Positions 28,273 to 37,087 of a stretch of 64,000 nucleotides of DNA are shown here, one piece after another (the stretch's first letter is position 1; each line of letters opens with the position of its first letter). Origin of the DNA: Rickettsiales bacterium. GTDB taxonomy: Bacteria > Pseudomonadota > Alphaproteobacteria > Rickettsiales > Midichloriaceae. The stretch is taken from assembly GCA_023263785.1 (NCBI GenBank), contig JALQUO010000001.1:591693-655692 (forward strand). The letters are read 5' to 3'. The notes beneath the pieces were generated by a model that did no database searches, had not been told where the DNA came from, and saw nothing but the letters and a program-made list of their open reading frames with translations. The position numbers and the translations under genes were made by a program.

Positions 28273-30271
28273 GCCTCTTGCCTATAACCATTCTTATCGT
28301 ATAACTAAGGATGGTTATTATACCAATTAAAATTCCCATAGAAATCAAGATTGAGTTGTTTGTATAAAGACTTATTTTATGGAATGTCGCTGCTACTACG
28401 TATGCGAAGGTAGTGTAAAATAAACTGCTATATACTGCGACCTTTGTACTCATTTCTTTTTGCATTACACTGAAGACAGTGATGCATGGGAAATATATCA
28501 GAACAAATAGGAGATATGCAAAGGCATCTGTATCATGTTTGAAATACTTCTTGACTAAATCTGTTGGATCTATATCTGACTGCTCATTGATTTCATAAAG
28601 AGTTACAAGAGTTGAGGCAACGACTTCCTTCGCCACAACCCCTGTCATTAAACTGACAGTAGCTGGCCAATTATCCTGTGATATACCTATTGGCTCAAAA
28701 ATGTATGAGAACTTTTTGCCGAAGTGTACCAGCAGTGATTCTTCTGTGACTTTTTCTTCAAATTTAATTGCCTCAGGTTTTAGAGTTAATATTTCTGCAG
28801 GAACTGATGCAAGGATATATAAAGCAACTGACATCACAGTTATTGTTGTACTTGTTTCCATAAGAAAATGCTTTATTTTTGATATTGTATGTCTCAGGAT
28901 ATTTCTGATGTTTGGTGTTTTGTATTTTGGAAGCAATAAGATCGAGACATTGCTATGGTTTCTTTCTACAAAGTATGGCTGTAATGTGAAAGCAACCACT
29001 CCAGCCAGAAAGATACTGAAGAAATATAAGCAACATATTATTAGTGCTGCATTGTTAGGAAAGAATGCTGCTGAGAATAGAGCAAAAACCACAAGCCGTG
29101 CACTACATGACATGAATGGTATAAGAATTACAGTAAGAAGTCTTTGTTTTTTATTCTCAATTATCCTTGCACCCATTATTGCTGGTACGTTACATCCGAA
29201 GCCAACTACTAGTGGAATGATTGATTTCCCTGACAGGCCAACTTTTGCAGCTATCTTTCCCATTACTACTGATATCCTTGTCATATATCCGCTTTCATCT
29301 ATTAGTCCAAGCAGAATATATAAAATTGACAAAAGTGGTATAAAAGATGCGATTGTTCTAATACCACTACCAATACCAAATTCATTTATGTTTATTATTG
29401 CATGAGGTGCACCAACTTCCCGCAAACACCATGTGATTGGCTGTACAATTAGATTTTCAGCAAGATCTTCAAAGTATGGTTTGAAAAAATTTCCTCCAAC
29501 TATTGTCAGGCAAAGTACCAGAGATACAATCATTATGAATATTGGTATTGCAAGGAATCTGTTCATTATTATCCTGTCAATCGTGTGGCTGATGCTTTTA
29601 TTTGTTTGTTTTGTTTGTTGCTTCAGATTAACTATTGCGTTGTTTATGAAAATGTTTCTTGCAGCTGATATCTTTGAAAGATTTTCTTCTGACTTAGTAA
29701 ATTCCTCTATTGCAGTTATGAGATTACTTTCTGTTTGAATTGGGTAATTCATTACTTTACAATGCTCTAGAGGTTTTTCTAGGAATCTACCAGATTTGTT
29801 ATGGCAAATATTTTTTATCTTATTTATTATTCCTCCAATTATTCCTTTCTGCTTTAGATTTATATGAATTATTTCACAATTAAAAAATTCCAATTTGAAA
29901 TCCTCTGGGATCTTGTTATGGTGATCTACAAGAACTATTAGTATAGGTTTTCCTGTCTCATAAAGCTCTATTGATAGTTTTAGATCTCGTCTTAGATGCT
30001 CAGCTGTAACTACATTTACTATTAAGTCAATTTCCTGATTTATAATGAAATCTTTTGTTACAGTTTGATCCTTTGATATATTTGCAATTAAAAGACTCTT
30101 TATCCCTGGTAGATCAAAAATCTGTATGTCTTTTGAGAAAAGCATCTTTGCATTTGAGGCTTCAACTGTGACTCCTTCCCAGTTTCCAGTCTTGTTTTTC
30201 TTGCCTGTTAAGAGATTAAATAAAGTTGTCTTGCCAACGTTTGCACAACCAGCTATTGCTACCTTAAACAT
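28259..30271 (-). CDS. feoB: Ferrous iron transporter FeoB
   Basis: About 670 residues from ATG 30271 (MFKVAIAGCANVGKTT). The N-terminal G-protein domain shows G1 (GCANVGKTT, 8-16), the switch region NWEGVTVE, and G3 DLPG (53-56). A membrane domain follows with the repeated gate motifs VGFGCNVPAIMGAR and TGVVAKEVVAST. FeoB imports Fe(II) across the inner membrane. The usual G4 motif NxxD aligns with VDHH (115-118), so both guanine-specificity residues are replaced. It is a little shorter than the E. coli protein (773), and no feoA is adjacent. Confidence 0.95.
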   Translation of the reverse strand: MFKVAIAGCANVGKTTLFNLLTGKKNKTGNWEGVTVEASNAKMLFSKDIQIFDLPGIKSLLIANISKDQTVTKDFIINQEIDLIVNVVTAEHLRRDLKLSIELYETGKPILIVLVDHHNKIPEDFKLEFFNCEIIHINLKQKGIIGGIINKIKNICHNKSGRFLEKPLEHCKVMNYPIQTESNLITAIEEFTKSEENLSKISAARNIFINNAIVNLKQQTKQTNKSISHTIDRIIMNRFLAIPIFIMIVSLVLCLTIVGGNFFKPYFEDLAENLIVQPITWCLREVGAPHAIININEFGIGSGIRTIASFIPLLSILYILLGLIDESGYMTRISVVMGKIAAKVGLSGKSIIPLVVGFGCNVPAIMGARIIENKKQRLLTVILIPFMSCSARLVVFALFSAAFFPNNAALIICCLYFFSIFLAGVVAFTLQPYFVERNHSNVSILLLPKYKTPNIRNILRHTISKIKHFLMETSTTITVMSVALYILASVPAEILTLKPEAIKFEEKVTEESLLVHFGKKFSYIFEPIGISQDNWPATVSLMTGVVAKEVVASTLVTLYEINEQSDIDPTDLVKKYFKHDTDAFAYLLFVLIYFPCITVFSVMQKEMSTKVAVYSSLFYTTFAYVVAATFHKISLYTNNSILISMGILIGIITILSYTIRMVIGKRLKPL

Positions 30272-30339
30272 CAAACTCAATAGTTAAATTTGCTTACACA
30301 GTATAGTATCCCATGAGATAATGCAATTGTCCAAAAAGA

Positions 30340-30495
30340 TCATTTTTTATCGTCTCTTTCATCAATAAATAGGATATTATTACCCTTTTGATTAAGGTCA
30401 TCGCACTGGTTATTGATGATGCTCCAGATGAGTGCAATAAGACCAACTGAAGCAATAATTATTGTTAGTGGAATGAAGTATATAAAGACGTCCAC
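30340..30495 (-). CDS. ccoS: cbb3-type cytochrome oxidase assembly protein CcoS (short gene)
   Basis: A 51-residue protein with a GTG start at 30495 that overlaps the stop of the upstream peptidase gene (TAGTG). It has one membrane span (FIPLTIIIASVGLIALIWSI) followed by NNQCDDLNQKGNNILFIDE. The pattern W...x-Q-x-DDL...ILF-D is the CcoS signature. CcoS is needed to load heme or copper into cbb3 oxidase, so the genome should also carry ccoNO elsewhere. It sits between an M23 peptidase and feoB on the same strand, 68 bases before feoB starts. Confidence 0.85.
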   Translation of the reverse strand: MDVFIYFIPLTIIIASVGLIALIWSIINNQCDDLNQKGNNILFIDERDDKK

Positions 30496-32027
30496 TAGAG
30501 CTCCTTTAGTTTTCTTTCAATGCCTTCTTGATAAACCTTAAAGGCATACATCTGCTTCTTATTTAGCTGTCTAATTGCTTGTGCAGTTTGTGGAGAGTTA
30601 CCTCCTATTAGCTTCATAGGATTAACTGGGCGACCATTCTCATGAACTTCAAAGTGCAGATGCTCACCACTTGCTAGTCCTGTCTTTCCAACATAACCAA
30701 TAACTTCACCCTTTCTGATCCTACTGCCAACTGTTTTATTTGCAAACTTATCAAGGTGACCATAAAGTGTTGTATAGGTTCCGTTGTGACGCATTCTGAT
30801 ATGTTTGCCAAAACCTCTACTATTTGTCATTTCTACTATGATTCCATCAGCTGGCGCATGGACCGGCGTTCCTTTTCTTGCTCTGAAATCCATCCCTTTA
30901 TGCATTCTGTGTTTGCCTAGAATTGGATGTAATCTCATGCCAAAACCAGATCCAAGTACCGGATGCTGTATAGGATATGAGATTTTAAATGCGCCTAAAG
31001 AAGAGGTTTTTGTTGGTTGGTTGGTGTTCAATATGATTCCATTTTGCTTTATGTATTGAGTCACACCACCCTTATCCTTGTATTTGTAGACTCTAACCTT
31101 TCCAGCTGAGCTCTGAATATCCATGTAGAAAAGGTTTGATGTTTTTGATGAAACTTTTTCATAAACACATTCAATGTTAAGGTTACCACTTTTAAAAACC
31201 TTCTCTTTTCTGAGCATATACATGACATTCATTATGTCTCTTTTTACATCAGTAGCAACACTTGTTTTTTGAATTGTTTTATTTATGTCGAGGCCAGATA
31301 ATTTGAGTTTTTGTATCTTATTTTCAATTTGCTTATTATTTGAGAAAACATCTAATTTCTTTTTCAGAGTTTCCTCAATGTTTCTAACTAAAACGTTATA
31401 TTGTTTGACACTTCCTTTGATCAATATTTCAGTCTTTTGAGCTACAATAATCTTTATACTGTCGGTTTTAGACTTATCTGGTGAAAGTTTTATGATTTGA
31501 ACTACATCTCCATTTTTTATATTTGAAAGCTTATATTTTTTTTCTACTGATGTTGCAATAAGGTGAGATTGCATGTTTGTAAAACCAGCAGCAGATAGGG
31601 CTTCTGCTAAAGTATTTGTTTTTTTCATAGCAACTACAGTAATGTTCCCTATTTTCTTGGAATTTATGGTCTTTTTAAATTGAATCACATCAACTGGAGT
31701 TACTTTTTCTGTTTTTTGAATCCTCGATACCTCTTGTTTGGATGGTAGTGTTTTTATTCTACTTTGTGTTTCTACAGAATTGTTTATTGATGATTCTTCC
31801 ACCTTAAGAAGTGACTCATTTTTGACTGTATTTAGAACATTTGAATAGTTACTAGTGTAATTTGTAGTTTCATCAATATTTTTTTGAAAGGTGTTATAAT
31901 TATGCAACACTACGTGCATAAAAAGAGACATTATTGCAAATACAAGTATCAGATTAGAGAGTTTTGACGCATCAAATTTTATTATTTGATAACTTTTCTG
32001 GAAGCCTTGAGTATTTGAAATTTGCAT
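30495..32027 (-). CDS. M23-family metallopeptidase (LytM/murein hydrolase type)
   Basis: About 510 residues from ATG 32027. A single N-terminal membrane anchor spans about residues 26-44 (SNLILVFAIMSLFMHVVL). A long low-complexity region then includes a LysM/OapA-like part. The C-terminal peptidase domain (about 375-475) has GSGFGMRLHPILGKHRMHKGMDF and LASGEHLHFEVHENGRPVNPM, containing the HxxxD and HxH zinc ligands. Such proteins cut peptide cross-links in peptidoglycan or activate amidases. The gene overlaps ccoS by one base. A tRNA-Trp gene lies upstream. Confidence 0.92.
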   Translation of the reverse strand: MQISNTQGFQKSYQIIKFDASKLSNLILVFAIMSLFMHVVLHNYNTFQKNIDETTNYTSNYSNVLNTVKNESLLKVEESSINNSVETQSRIKTLPSKQEVSRIQKTEKVTPVDVIQFKKTINSKKIGNITVVAMKKTNTLAEALSAAGFTNMQSHLIATSVEKKYKLSNIKNGDVVQIIKLSPDKSKTDSIKIIVAQKTEILIKGSVKQYNVLVRNIEETLKKKLDVFSNNKQIENKIQKLKLSGLDINKTIQKTSVATDVKRDIMNVMYMLRKEKVFKSGNLNIECVYEKVSSKTSNLFYMDIQSSAGKVRVYKYKDKGGVTQYIKQNGIILNTNQPTKTSSLGAFKISYPIQHPVLGSGFGMRLHPILGKHRMHKGMDFRARKGTPVHAPADGIIVEMTNSRGFGKHIRMRHNGTYTTLYGHLDKFANKTVGSRIRKGEVIGYVGKTGLASGEHLHFEVHENGRPVNPMKLIGGNSPQTAQAIRQLNKKQMYAFKVYQEGIERKLKEL

Positions 32028-32053
32028 GGACAAAAATATTTTTAAATAATTTT

Positions 32054-32129
32054 TGGCAGGAGCGAGAGGGATCGAACCCCCAACCCCCGGTTTTGGAGAC
32101 CGGTGCTCTACCAGTTGAGCTACACTCCT
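32054..32129 (-). tRNA. tRNA-Trp (anticodon CCA)
   Basis: The 76-base cloverleaf reads, on the minus strand, AGGAGTG acceptor strand, TAGCTCAACTGGTAGAGCA D-arm, anticodon stem CCGGT/ACCGG around loop CTCCAAA (anticodon CCA), T-arm with GGTTCGATCCC, acceptor CGCTCCT, discriminator G and an encoded CCA end. All seven acceptor pairs form, with one G-T. Confidence 0.97.
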
Positions 32130-32210
32130 AAAATAACTTCGCTGATTATAACCTAAAAACCTTACTTTTACAAGGAAGATTGCGGTAAATTTATATGTTC
32201 AAAGTGAAAT

Positions 32211-32239
32211 TTGCTTTTTCCGAGCATTTTCTGTATATT
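32211..32239 (+). promoter_or_regulatory. Sigma-70 promoter upstream of rplS
   Basis: TTGCTT (32211) and TATATT (32234) are separated by 17 bases, about 40 bases ahead of the rplS start. A reasonable promoter for rplS-ubiD. Confidence 0.55.
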
Positions 32240-32276
32240 TTGTTTACATTAGTTTTTTAGATAAAAATTTCTTAAA

Positions 32277-32660
32277 ATGAACTTATTAGATAAGTATAAT
32301 CAGAAGCAGATAGAAAAGCTTGCTGAAGGAAAGGTATTTCCAAAGTTTCGTGCTGGTGACACAATAAAAGTCCACACAGTCGTACCAAGACTTGAAGGAA
32401 AGAAAGGTCAAAGTGCAATGAGAATCCAGATATTTGAAGGCCTTTGCATTGCAAGGAAGAACAATGGCCTTGCATCAACCTTCACAGTCAGAAAGATCAG
32501 CCACGATGAAGGCGTCGAGAAAGTTCTTTCTCTTTACTCAAAGCTAGTTGACAAGATAGAAGTCGTTAGACGTGGTAAAGTTCGTAGAGCAAAACTATAC
32601 TACATCAGAAAACTCCGTGGTAAAGCAATGAGAGTTGTTGAACTAAAAGAAAAAAAGTAA
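32277..32660 (+). CDS. rplS: 50S ribosomal protein L19
   Basis: A 127-residue ribosomal protein. [44 protein letters not shown] and [15 protein letters not shown] are the conserved L19 blocks. L19 sits at the 30S-50S interface. Its stop (TAA) abuts the GTG start of ubiD, so the two genes look co-translated. The usual partners rpsP, rimM and trmD are not upstream; a tRNA gene on the other strand is there instead. Confidence 0.97.
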   Translation: MNLLDKYNQKQIEKLAEGKVFPKFRAGDTIKVHTVVPRLEGKKGQSAMRIQIFEGLCIARKNNGLASTFTVRKISHDEGVEKVLSLYSKLVDKIEVVRRGKVRRAKLYYIRKLRGKAMRVVELKEKK

Positions 32661-32661
32661 T

Positions 32662-34179
32662 GTGTACTCATCTCTAAGTGAGTTCCTATTAGATCTTGAG
32701 AAGCGTTCTGAGCTCGTTAGAGTCTCAGAGCCTGTCTCTACTCATCTTGAAATAACAGAAATCCAAAGAAGACTTATTCTAGAAAAAGGACCAGCAGTAA
32801 TATTTGAAAATGTTGATTCATCAAATATGCTTCCTTATGGTAGACCGAATGCACAACATCCTAACATACCAATTATTTGTAACCTGTTTGGAACAGAGCA
32901 CAGAATAGCACTTGGCTTAGGACTCAATGCTGTGAGTGAGCTGCGTGGCCTAGGAAAAGAGTTAGCTGTTCTGAAGCACCCTAAAATGCCACAAAACTTT
33001 TCTGAGGCTAAGGATATGTTTCCATTGGTCAAAAGGGTTCTTAGCATGCGTCCAAAAATTGTTAAGAATGGTCCATGTCATGATCAAGTATTTGCAGGAA
33101 AAGAGGTTGATATCAGTATGCTTCCAGTGCAAGGCTGCTGGCCAGATGAACCAGCTCCTCTCATCACGTGGGGTGTTGCAGTAACTCAAGGAAAGGAGTA
33201 TGGTCTTTATAACCTTGGAATTTATAGACTACAGGTCCTATCTCATAATAAGGTTATAGTGAGGTGGTTGAAGCATAGAGGAGGTGCTGAGCATTACAGG
33301 AATTGGAAGAAAAAGACCCCTGAGAACAATAAGATGCCAATAGCTATTGTTTTGGGATCTGATCCTGCCACATTGCTCTCAGCTGTCATGCCAATCCCAG
33401 ACAATATATCTGAATATAATTTCTCTGGCTTGATAAGGAAGAGGCGTCTGGAGCTTACCAAATGCAAGACAAATGATATATTGGTGCCGGCCAACTCAGA
33501 TATAGTCTTAGAAGGTTGGATAGATTTAAATGAGATGGCGGAAGAAGGTCCTTATGGTGATCACACTGGTTTTTACAACCAAGTTGAAAAGTTTCCTGTA
33601 ATGACTATTACAGCAATAGCTATGAAGAAAAATCCTCTGTACCTGACAACCTTCACAGGGAGGCCACCTGATGAACCATCAGTCTTAGGAGCTGCTCTCA
33701 ATGAAGTATTTGTTCCATTGCTACAAGAACAGTTCCCTGAGATAGTAGATTTTTGGTTACCGCCAGAAGCTTGCTCATACAGAATTGCAATAGTTTCTAT
33801 AAAAAAATCATATCCTGGGCATGCAAAGAGAATCATGATGGGAGTTTGGTCGTTCTTGAGACAGTTTTCTTATACAAAGTTTGTAATTGTAGTTGATGCA
33901 GATATAAATGTTAGAAGTTGGTGCGATGTAATGTGGGTTATATCAACTCAAATGGATTTCGGAAGAGATGTTTTACAGGTTCATAATACGCCTATTGATT
34001 ATTTAGATTTTGCATCTCAAGAATTAGAGCTCGGAACAAAAATTGGCTTTGATGCAACAACAAAAATATTTCCTGAGACAAAAAATGAATGGGGAAGGGT
34101 AATTTATCAAAAAAATGAGATAATTAATAAGGTGAGTCAGAAATGGCTACAATACGGCTTTTCTAAAGGAAAGAGTTGA
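32662..34179 (+). CDS. ubiD: UbiD-family decarboxylase (3-polyprenyl-4-hydroxybenzoate decarboxylase)
   Basis: 505 residues from a GTG start directly after the rplS stop (TAATGTG). UbiD blocks are visible: FNLFGTEHRIALGLG-type N-terminus, LPVQGCWPDEPAPLITWG, YNLGIYRLQV, RWLKHRGGAEHYR, and EGPYGDHTGFYN with the catalytic Glu. UbiD uses prenylated FMN made by UbiX to decarboxylate the aromatic ring in ubiquinone biosynthesis. Length fits the family. Paralogues in the superfamily act on other aromatics, but context and length favour ubiquinone. Confidence 0.93.
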   Translation: MYSSLSEFLLDLEKRSELVRVSEPVSTHLEITEIQRRLILEKGPAVIFENVDSSNMLPYGRPNAQHPNIPIICNLFGTEHRIALGLGLNAVSELRGLGKELAVLKHPKMPQNFSEAKDMFPLVKRVLSMRPKIVKNGPCHDQVFAGKEVDISMLPVQGCWPDEPAPLITWGVAVTQGKEYGLYNLGIYRLQVLSHNKVIVRWLKHRGGAEHYRNWKKKTPENNKMPIAIVLGSDPATLLSAVMPIPDNISEYNFSGLIRKRRLELTKCKTNDILVPANSDIVLEGWIDLNEMAEEGPYGDHTGFYNQVEKFPVMTITAIAMKKNPLYLTTFTGRPPDEPSVLGAALNEVFVPLLQEQFPEIVDFWLPPEACSYRIAIVSIKKSYPGHAKRIMMGVWSFLRQFSYTKFVIVVDADINVRSWCDVMWVISTQMDFGRDVLQVHNTPIDYLDFASQELELGTKIGFDATTKIFPETKNEWGRVIYQKNEIINKVSQKWLQYGFSKGKS

Positions 34180-34364
34180 GAAAAATTATAAAAATTAAAA
34201 TTTTATAAAAAAATGTGTAGACTTATTACCTCAGAAAGGCTATAACTTTAGAGTATGAGGCTTGCAAGTATTAAAACTTAAACCTATGCTTGCTATATTT
34301 CTTGATAGGTCTTAGCTTACTAAGTACACCTTCGAAATAAAACAAATTATTAGATAGAGCAATC

Positions 34365-34643
34365 GTGAACAAAACAGAATTTGTAAACGCTTTTTCAAAA
34401 AAAGCCAATATTTCAAAAAAACAAGCTACAGAAATGTGCGAATATTTTTTCGATATTATTGAAGAATCTCTTTCTCAACATGAAGAAATCAAGATAATTG
34501 GTTTCGGAACTTGGAAAGTATCTGAAGTCAAAGGAAAGACTGTAACCAATCCTCAAAATAAACAGAAGATGGAAGTCGGACCTTACAACAGAGTCAGATT
34601 CGCACCTGGACAAGCTTTGAGAGAAGCAGTTAATAAGAAGTAA
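34365..34643 (+). CDS. HU/IHF-family DNA-binding protein
   Basis: A 92-residue histone-like protein from a GTG start. The GFGTWKVSEVKGKTVTNPQ segment and the beta-arm signature GPYNRVRFAPGQALREAVN identify the HU/IHF fold. The dimer bends DNA and compacts the nucleoid. The sequence is closer to HU than IHF, though the arm tip is divergent. A possible promoter, TTGCAA (34262), 17 bases, TATGCT (34285), lies about 75 bases upstream. The 185-base gap before it contains no other feature I can identify. Confidence 0.9.
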   Translation: MNKTEFVNAFSKKANISKKQATEMCEYFFDIIEESLSQHEEIKIIGFGTWKVSEVKGKTVTNPQNKQKMEVGPYNRVRFAPGQALREAVNKK

Positions 34644-34682
34644 CACTCACCTTATTAATTACTAAAAAAATGTGGAGATTCA

Positions 34683-35144
34683 TTAAATCTCCCATTTTCT
34701 CCCATAAGACTCAATTTTCTTCTCTAAATTTCTTTTCTTAGATTCAATTGAGAAGATCATCGAGAATGCAACCAAACTTGGTACCGTCAAATATATTATA
34801 AACCCAATCGCACTGAAACTATAAACAAAGATAACATCACTCAACTTAGGAAGTGAGTTTATAAATGACATTGAGGCATTTAGTGATGAGAACACAAGTA
34901 GCTCAGGTATATATGTTAAAATTCCTGAAACGTTACATAAACCAACGCAAAGAGAAAGACATTTATCTTCATGTTTATCAATCATTATTGCTGTAATTGT
35001 TGGTAAGAGAAAAAATAATGATATCGCAAAAAGCCTCGTCGAAAGATTTATCATTTGAATCAATGATAGGACTACAATCAAGAAAATACTGAAATATATC
35101 AATCTCCCTAATGATATACCCCTATTTATACTCGTATTATTCAT
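34683..35144 (-). CDS. Hypothetical integral membrane protein
   Basis: 153 residues, not recognised. Three or four hydrophobic segments are visible: about 13-30, 35-55, 62-85 (with a Cys-rich CLSLCVGLC) and 103-130. A basic/acidic tail follows, KKRNLEKKIESYGRKWEI. It is monocistronic, between the HU-like gene (convergent, 39 bases) and the rplK operon (divergent). Codon use resembles its neighbours. It could be a remnant or small member of a permease-like family, but no motif supports a function. Confidence 0.55.
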   Translation of the reverse strand: MNNTSINRGISLGRLIYFSIFLIVVLSLIQMINLSTRLFAISLFFLLPTITAIMIDKHEDKCLSLCVGLCNVSGILTYIPELLVFSSLNASMSFINSLPKLSDVIFVYSFSAIGFIIYLTVPSLVAFSMIFSIESKKRNLEKKIESYGRKWEI

Positions 35145-35230
35145 TTTTTTATTTTTTTGTTAAACTTATGTTCTAAAGTATATATTACTACTGACAAAAA
35201 AATACTGCAATCAATAAATTACCAATATAT

Positions 35231-35259
35231 TTGACCTGACTCATCTAATAGGGTATAAA
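35231..35259 (+). promoter_or_regulatory. Sigma-70 promoter of the rplKAJ operon
   Basis: TTGACC (35231) and TATAAA (35254) are separated by 17 bases, about 68 bases ahead of rplK. This is one of the best promoter matches in the window. Confidence 0.7.
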
Positions 35260-35326
35260 GTATTGTATTAAAAATTGTTTAAACAAAGACAAAAGTACGT
35301 CTAAAACTCATAAAAAATTAATGTAG

Positions 35327-35770
35327 ATGTCAGCTCCAAAGAAAAAAGTCACTGCAGTCGTTGGTATCACCATAGGTGCAGGTAAAGCAAATCCAGCTCC
35401 ACCGGTAGGTACTGCACTTGGTCCAAGAGGTATTAATATCCCTCTGTTTTGCACAGAATTTAACAATGCAACAAAGAATCTTAAGCCAGGCGCTCCAACA
35501 CCTGTTGAGATCACAATATATGCAGATAAAACTTTCTCATTTAAAGTAAAGAATCCACCTACATCTTACTTGATTCTTGAGAGAACAGAGCCATCAGTTG
35601 AGAAAGGATCAAAGACACCTGGTAAAGATATAGTATCCAAAATCAAGATGGATAAAATAAAAGAAGTTGCAAAAATCAAGATGGATGAGATGAGTGTTAA
35701 CTCAATCGAAGCTGCTGTGATGAATGTAAGAGGAACAGCTCTTTCAATGGGCATTGAGGTAGTTGAATAA
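35327..35770 (+). CDS. rplK: 50S ribosomal protein L11
   Basis: A 147-residue protein with the L11 signatures GAGKANPAPPVGTALGPRG near the N-terminus, KNPPTSYLI in the middle, and the C-terminal rRNA-binding domain ending MNVRGTALSMGIEVVE. It binds the GTPase-associated region of 23S rRNA. It heads an rplK-rplA-rplJ cluster, with a 15-base gap to rplA. Confidence 0.97.
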   Translation: MSAPKKKVTAVVGITIGAGKANPAPPVGTALGPRGINIPLFCTEFNNATKNLKPGAPTPVEITIYADKTFSFKVKNPPTSYLILERTEPSVEKGSKTPGKDIVSKIKMDKIKEVAKIKMDEMSVNSIEAAVMNVRGTALSMGIEVVE

Positions 35771-35785
35771 AGATAATTAATTTAT

Positions 35786-36481
35786 ATGACAGGAAAAAGA
35801 ATAAAGAAAGCCAAAGAGTTAATGCCTGTAGTTCAGGTATCTCTCGGAGAAGCAATAGATGCTATCCATAACTACAAACAACATGGTGCAAAGTTCGACG
35901 AATCAGTTGAAGTAGTTTTCAAACTAGGTGTTGATCCACGTCAGTCTAATCAAATGGTTAGAGGAAGTGTTGTGATGCCAAGCGGCTTAGGTAAAACAAA
36001 GAGAATAGCAGTATTTGCCATGCCAGAGCGTCACAAAGAAGCTCTAGCAGCTGGCGCTGATGTAGTTGGTTGTGAGGAGCTAATAGAGGAAGTAAAAGCT
36101 GGTAGAGATGACTTCGACATATGTATTGCTACACCAGACATGATGACTAAGATAGGTGTACTTGGTAAGGTTTTAGGAACAAAAGGTAAAATGCCAAATC
36201 CAAAGCTTGGTACAGTAACTACAGATCTAACTGCAGGTATTCAACAAGCTAAAAAAGGTATGGTTGAATTCAGAGTAGAGAAGGGTGCTCTAGTGCATGC
36301 AGGAGTTGGTAAGTTAAGTTTTTCAAACTCTGACCTCACTCAGAACATTAAAGCTCTTTATGATGCAATTGTGGCTGCAAAACCATCTGAGAGCAAAGGA
36401 ATTTATATGCAAAGAATGTACATTTCTACATCACAAGGTCCTTCTGTTGCAGTTGATGTTGCAACTGTTGCAACTGCATAA
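35786..36481 (+). CDS. rplA: 50S ribosomal protein L1
   Basis: A 231-residue protein. KFDESVEVVFKLGVDPRQSNQMVRG, GTKGKMPNPKLGTVT and GVGKLSFSN are the conserved L1 segments. L1 forms the mobile stalk at the E-site and in many bacteria represses its own operon by binding the mRNA leader. The 57 transcribed bases upstream of rplK could hold such a site but I cannot identify it. It is followed by rplJ after 27 bases. Confidence 0.97.
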   Translation: MTGKRIKKAKELMPVVQVSLGEAIDAIHNYKQHGAKFDESVEVVFKLGVDPRQSNQMVRGSVVMPSGLGKTKRIAVFAMPERHKEALAAGADVVGCEELIEEVKAGRDDFDICIATPDMMTKIGVLGKVLGTKGKMPNPKLGTVTTDLTAGIQQAKKGMVEFRVEKGALVHAGVGKLSFSNSDLTQNIKALYDAIVAAKPSESKGIYMQRMYISTSQGPSVAVDVATVATA

Positions 36482-36508
36482 TTTGAATTTTTTATTATAA
36501 AGAAAGAA

Positions 36509-37018
36509 ATGAATAGACAAGAAAAACAAGCTGCTGTAGAGAGCCTAAAGGATGCTTTTTCCTCTGCTACCATAGTTGTCGTAGGTGAAAACAAAGGGAT
36601 CACAGCAGATCAAGCAATAAACCTTCGTAAAGGAGTTAGAAAAGCAGATGGTAAGACTGTAGTTGCAAAAAACACTCTTGCGAAGCTGGGTGCTAAAGGC
36701 TCAGATTACGAAAACATTACTGATCTACTAAAAGGTCCAACAGTTTTAATGTATTCAAGTGAAGATCCTGTAGCTATTGCGAAAGCAGTTGTTGACTTTG
36801 CAAAGGAAAATGACACATTAAAGCTTTGTGGTGCTGCGATGGGTGCAAAAGCATTAGATTTAAATATGCTGAAAGCACTAGCTGAGCTTCCACCACTAGA
36901 TCAATTACGTGCAAGACTTATTGGTGTTATTCAAGCTCCTGCATCGAAAGTTGCTAGAGTCGTTAGCACGCCAGCTGGTCAGGTCGCTAGAGTCATTAAG
37001 GTTTATTCTGAGAAGTAA
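36509..37018 (+). CDS. rplJ: 50S ribosomal protein L10
   Basis: A 169-residue protein of the L10 family: MNRQEKQAAVESLKDAFSSA at the N-terminus, GKTVVAKNTLAKLGAKG, KGPTVLMYS and the C-terminal helix (LPPLDQLRARLIGVIQAPASK) that anchors L7/L12 dimers. In nearly all bacteria rplL follows directly. Here a hairpin and then trxB on the other strand follow instead, so rplL and rpoBC must be elsewhere in the genome. Confidence 0.97.
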   Translation: MNRQEKQAAVESLKDAFSSATIVVVGENKGITADQAINLRKGVRKADGKTVVAKNTLAKLGAKGSDYENITDLLKGPTVLMYSSEDPVAIAKAVVDFAKENDTLKLCGAAMGAKALDLNMLKALAELPPLDQLRARLIGVIQAPASKVARVVSTPAGQVARVIKVYSEK

Positions 37019-37023
37019 TAAAA

Positions 37024-37043
37024 TGCCCTCACCTCAGAGGGCA
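37024..37043 (+). terminator. Terminator hairpin after rplJ
   Basis: A perfect 7-bp stem, TGCCCTC/GAGGGCA, with a 6-base loop starts six bases past the rplJ stop. The following CCTTCTATCC is only weakly T-rich. It marks the end of the rplKAJ transcript. Confidence 0.65.
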
Positions 37044-37087
37044 CCTTCTATCCAATAAAGTTTCTAGATTTAATTCTCTTTAGATAT

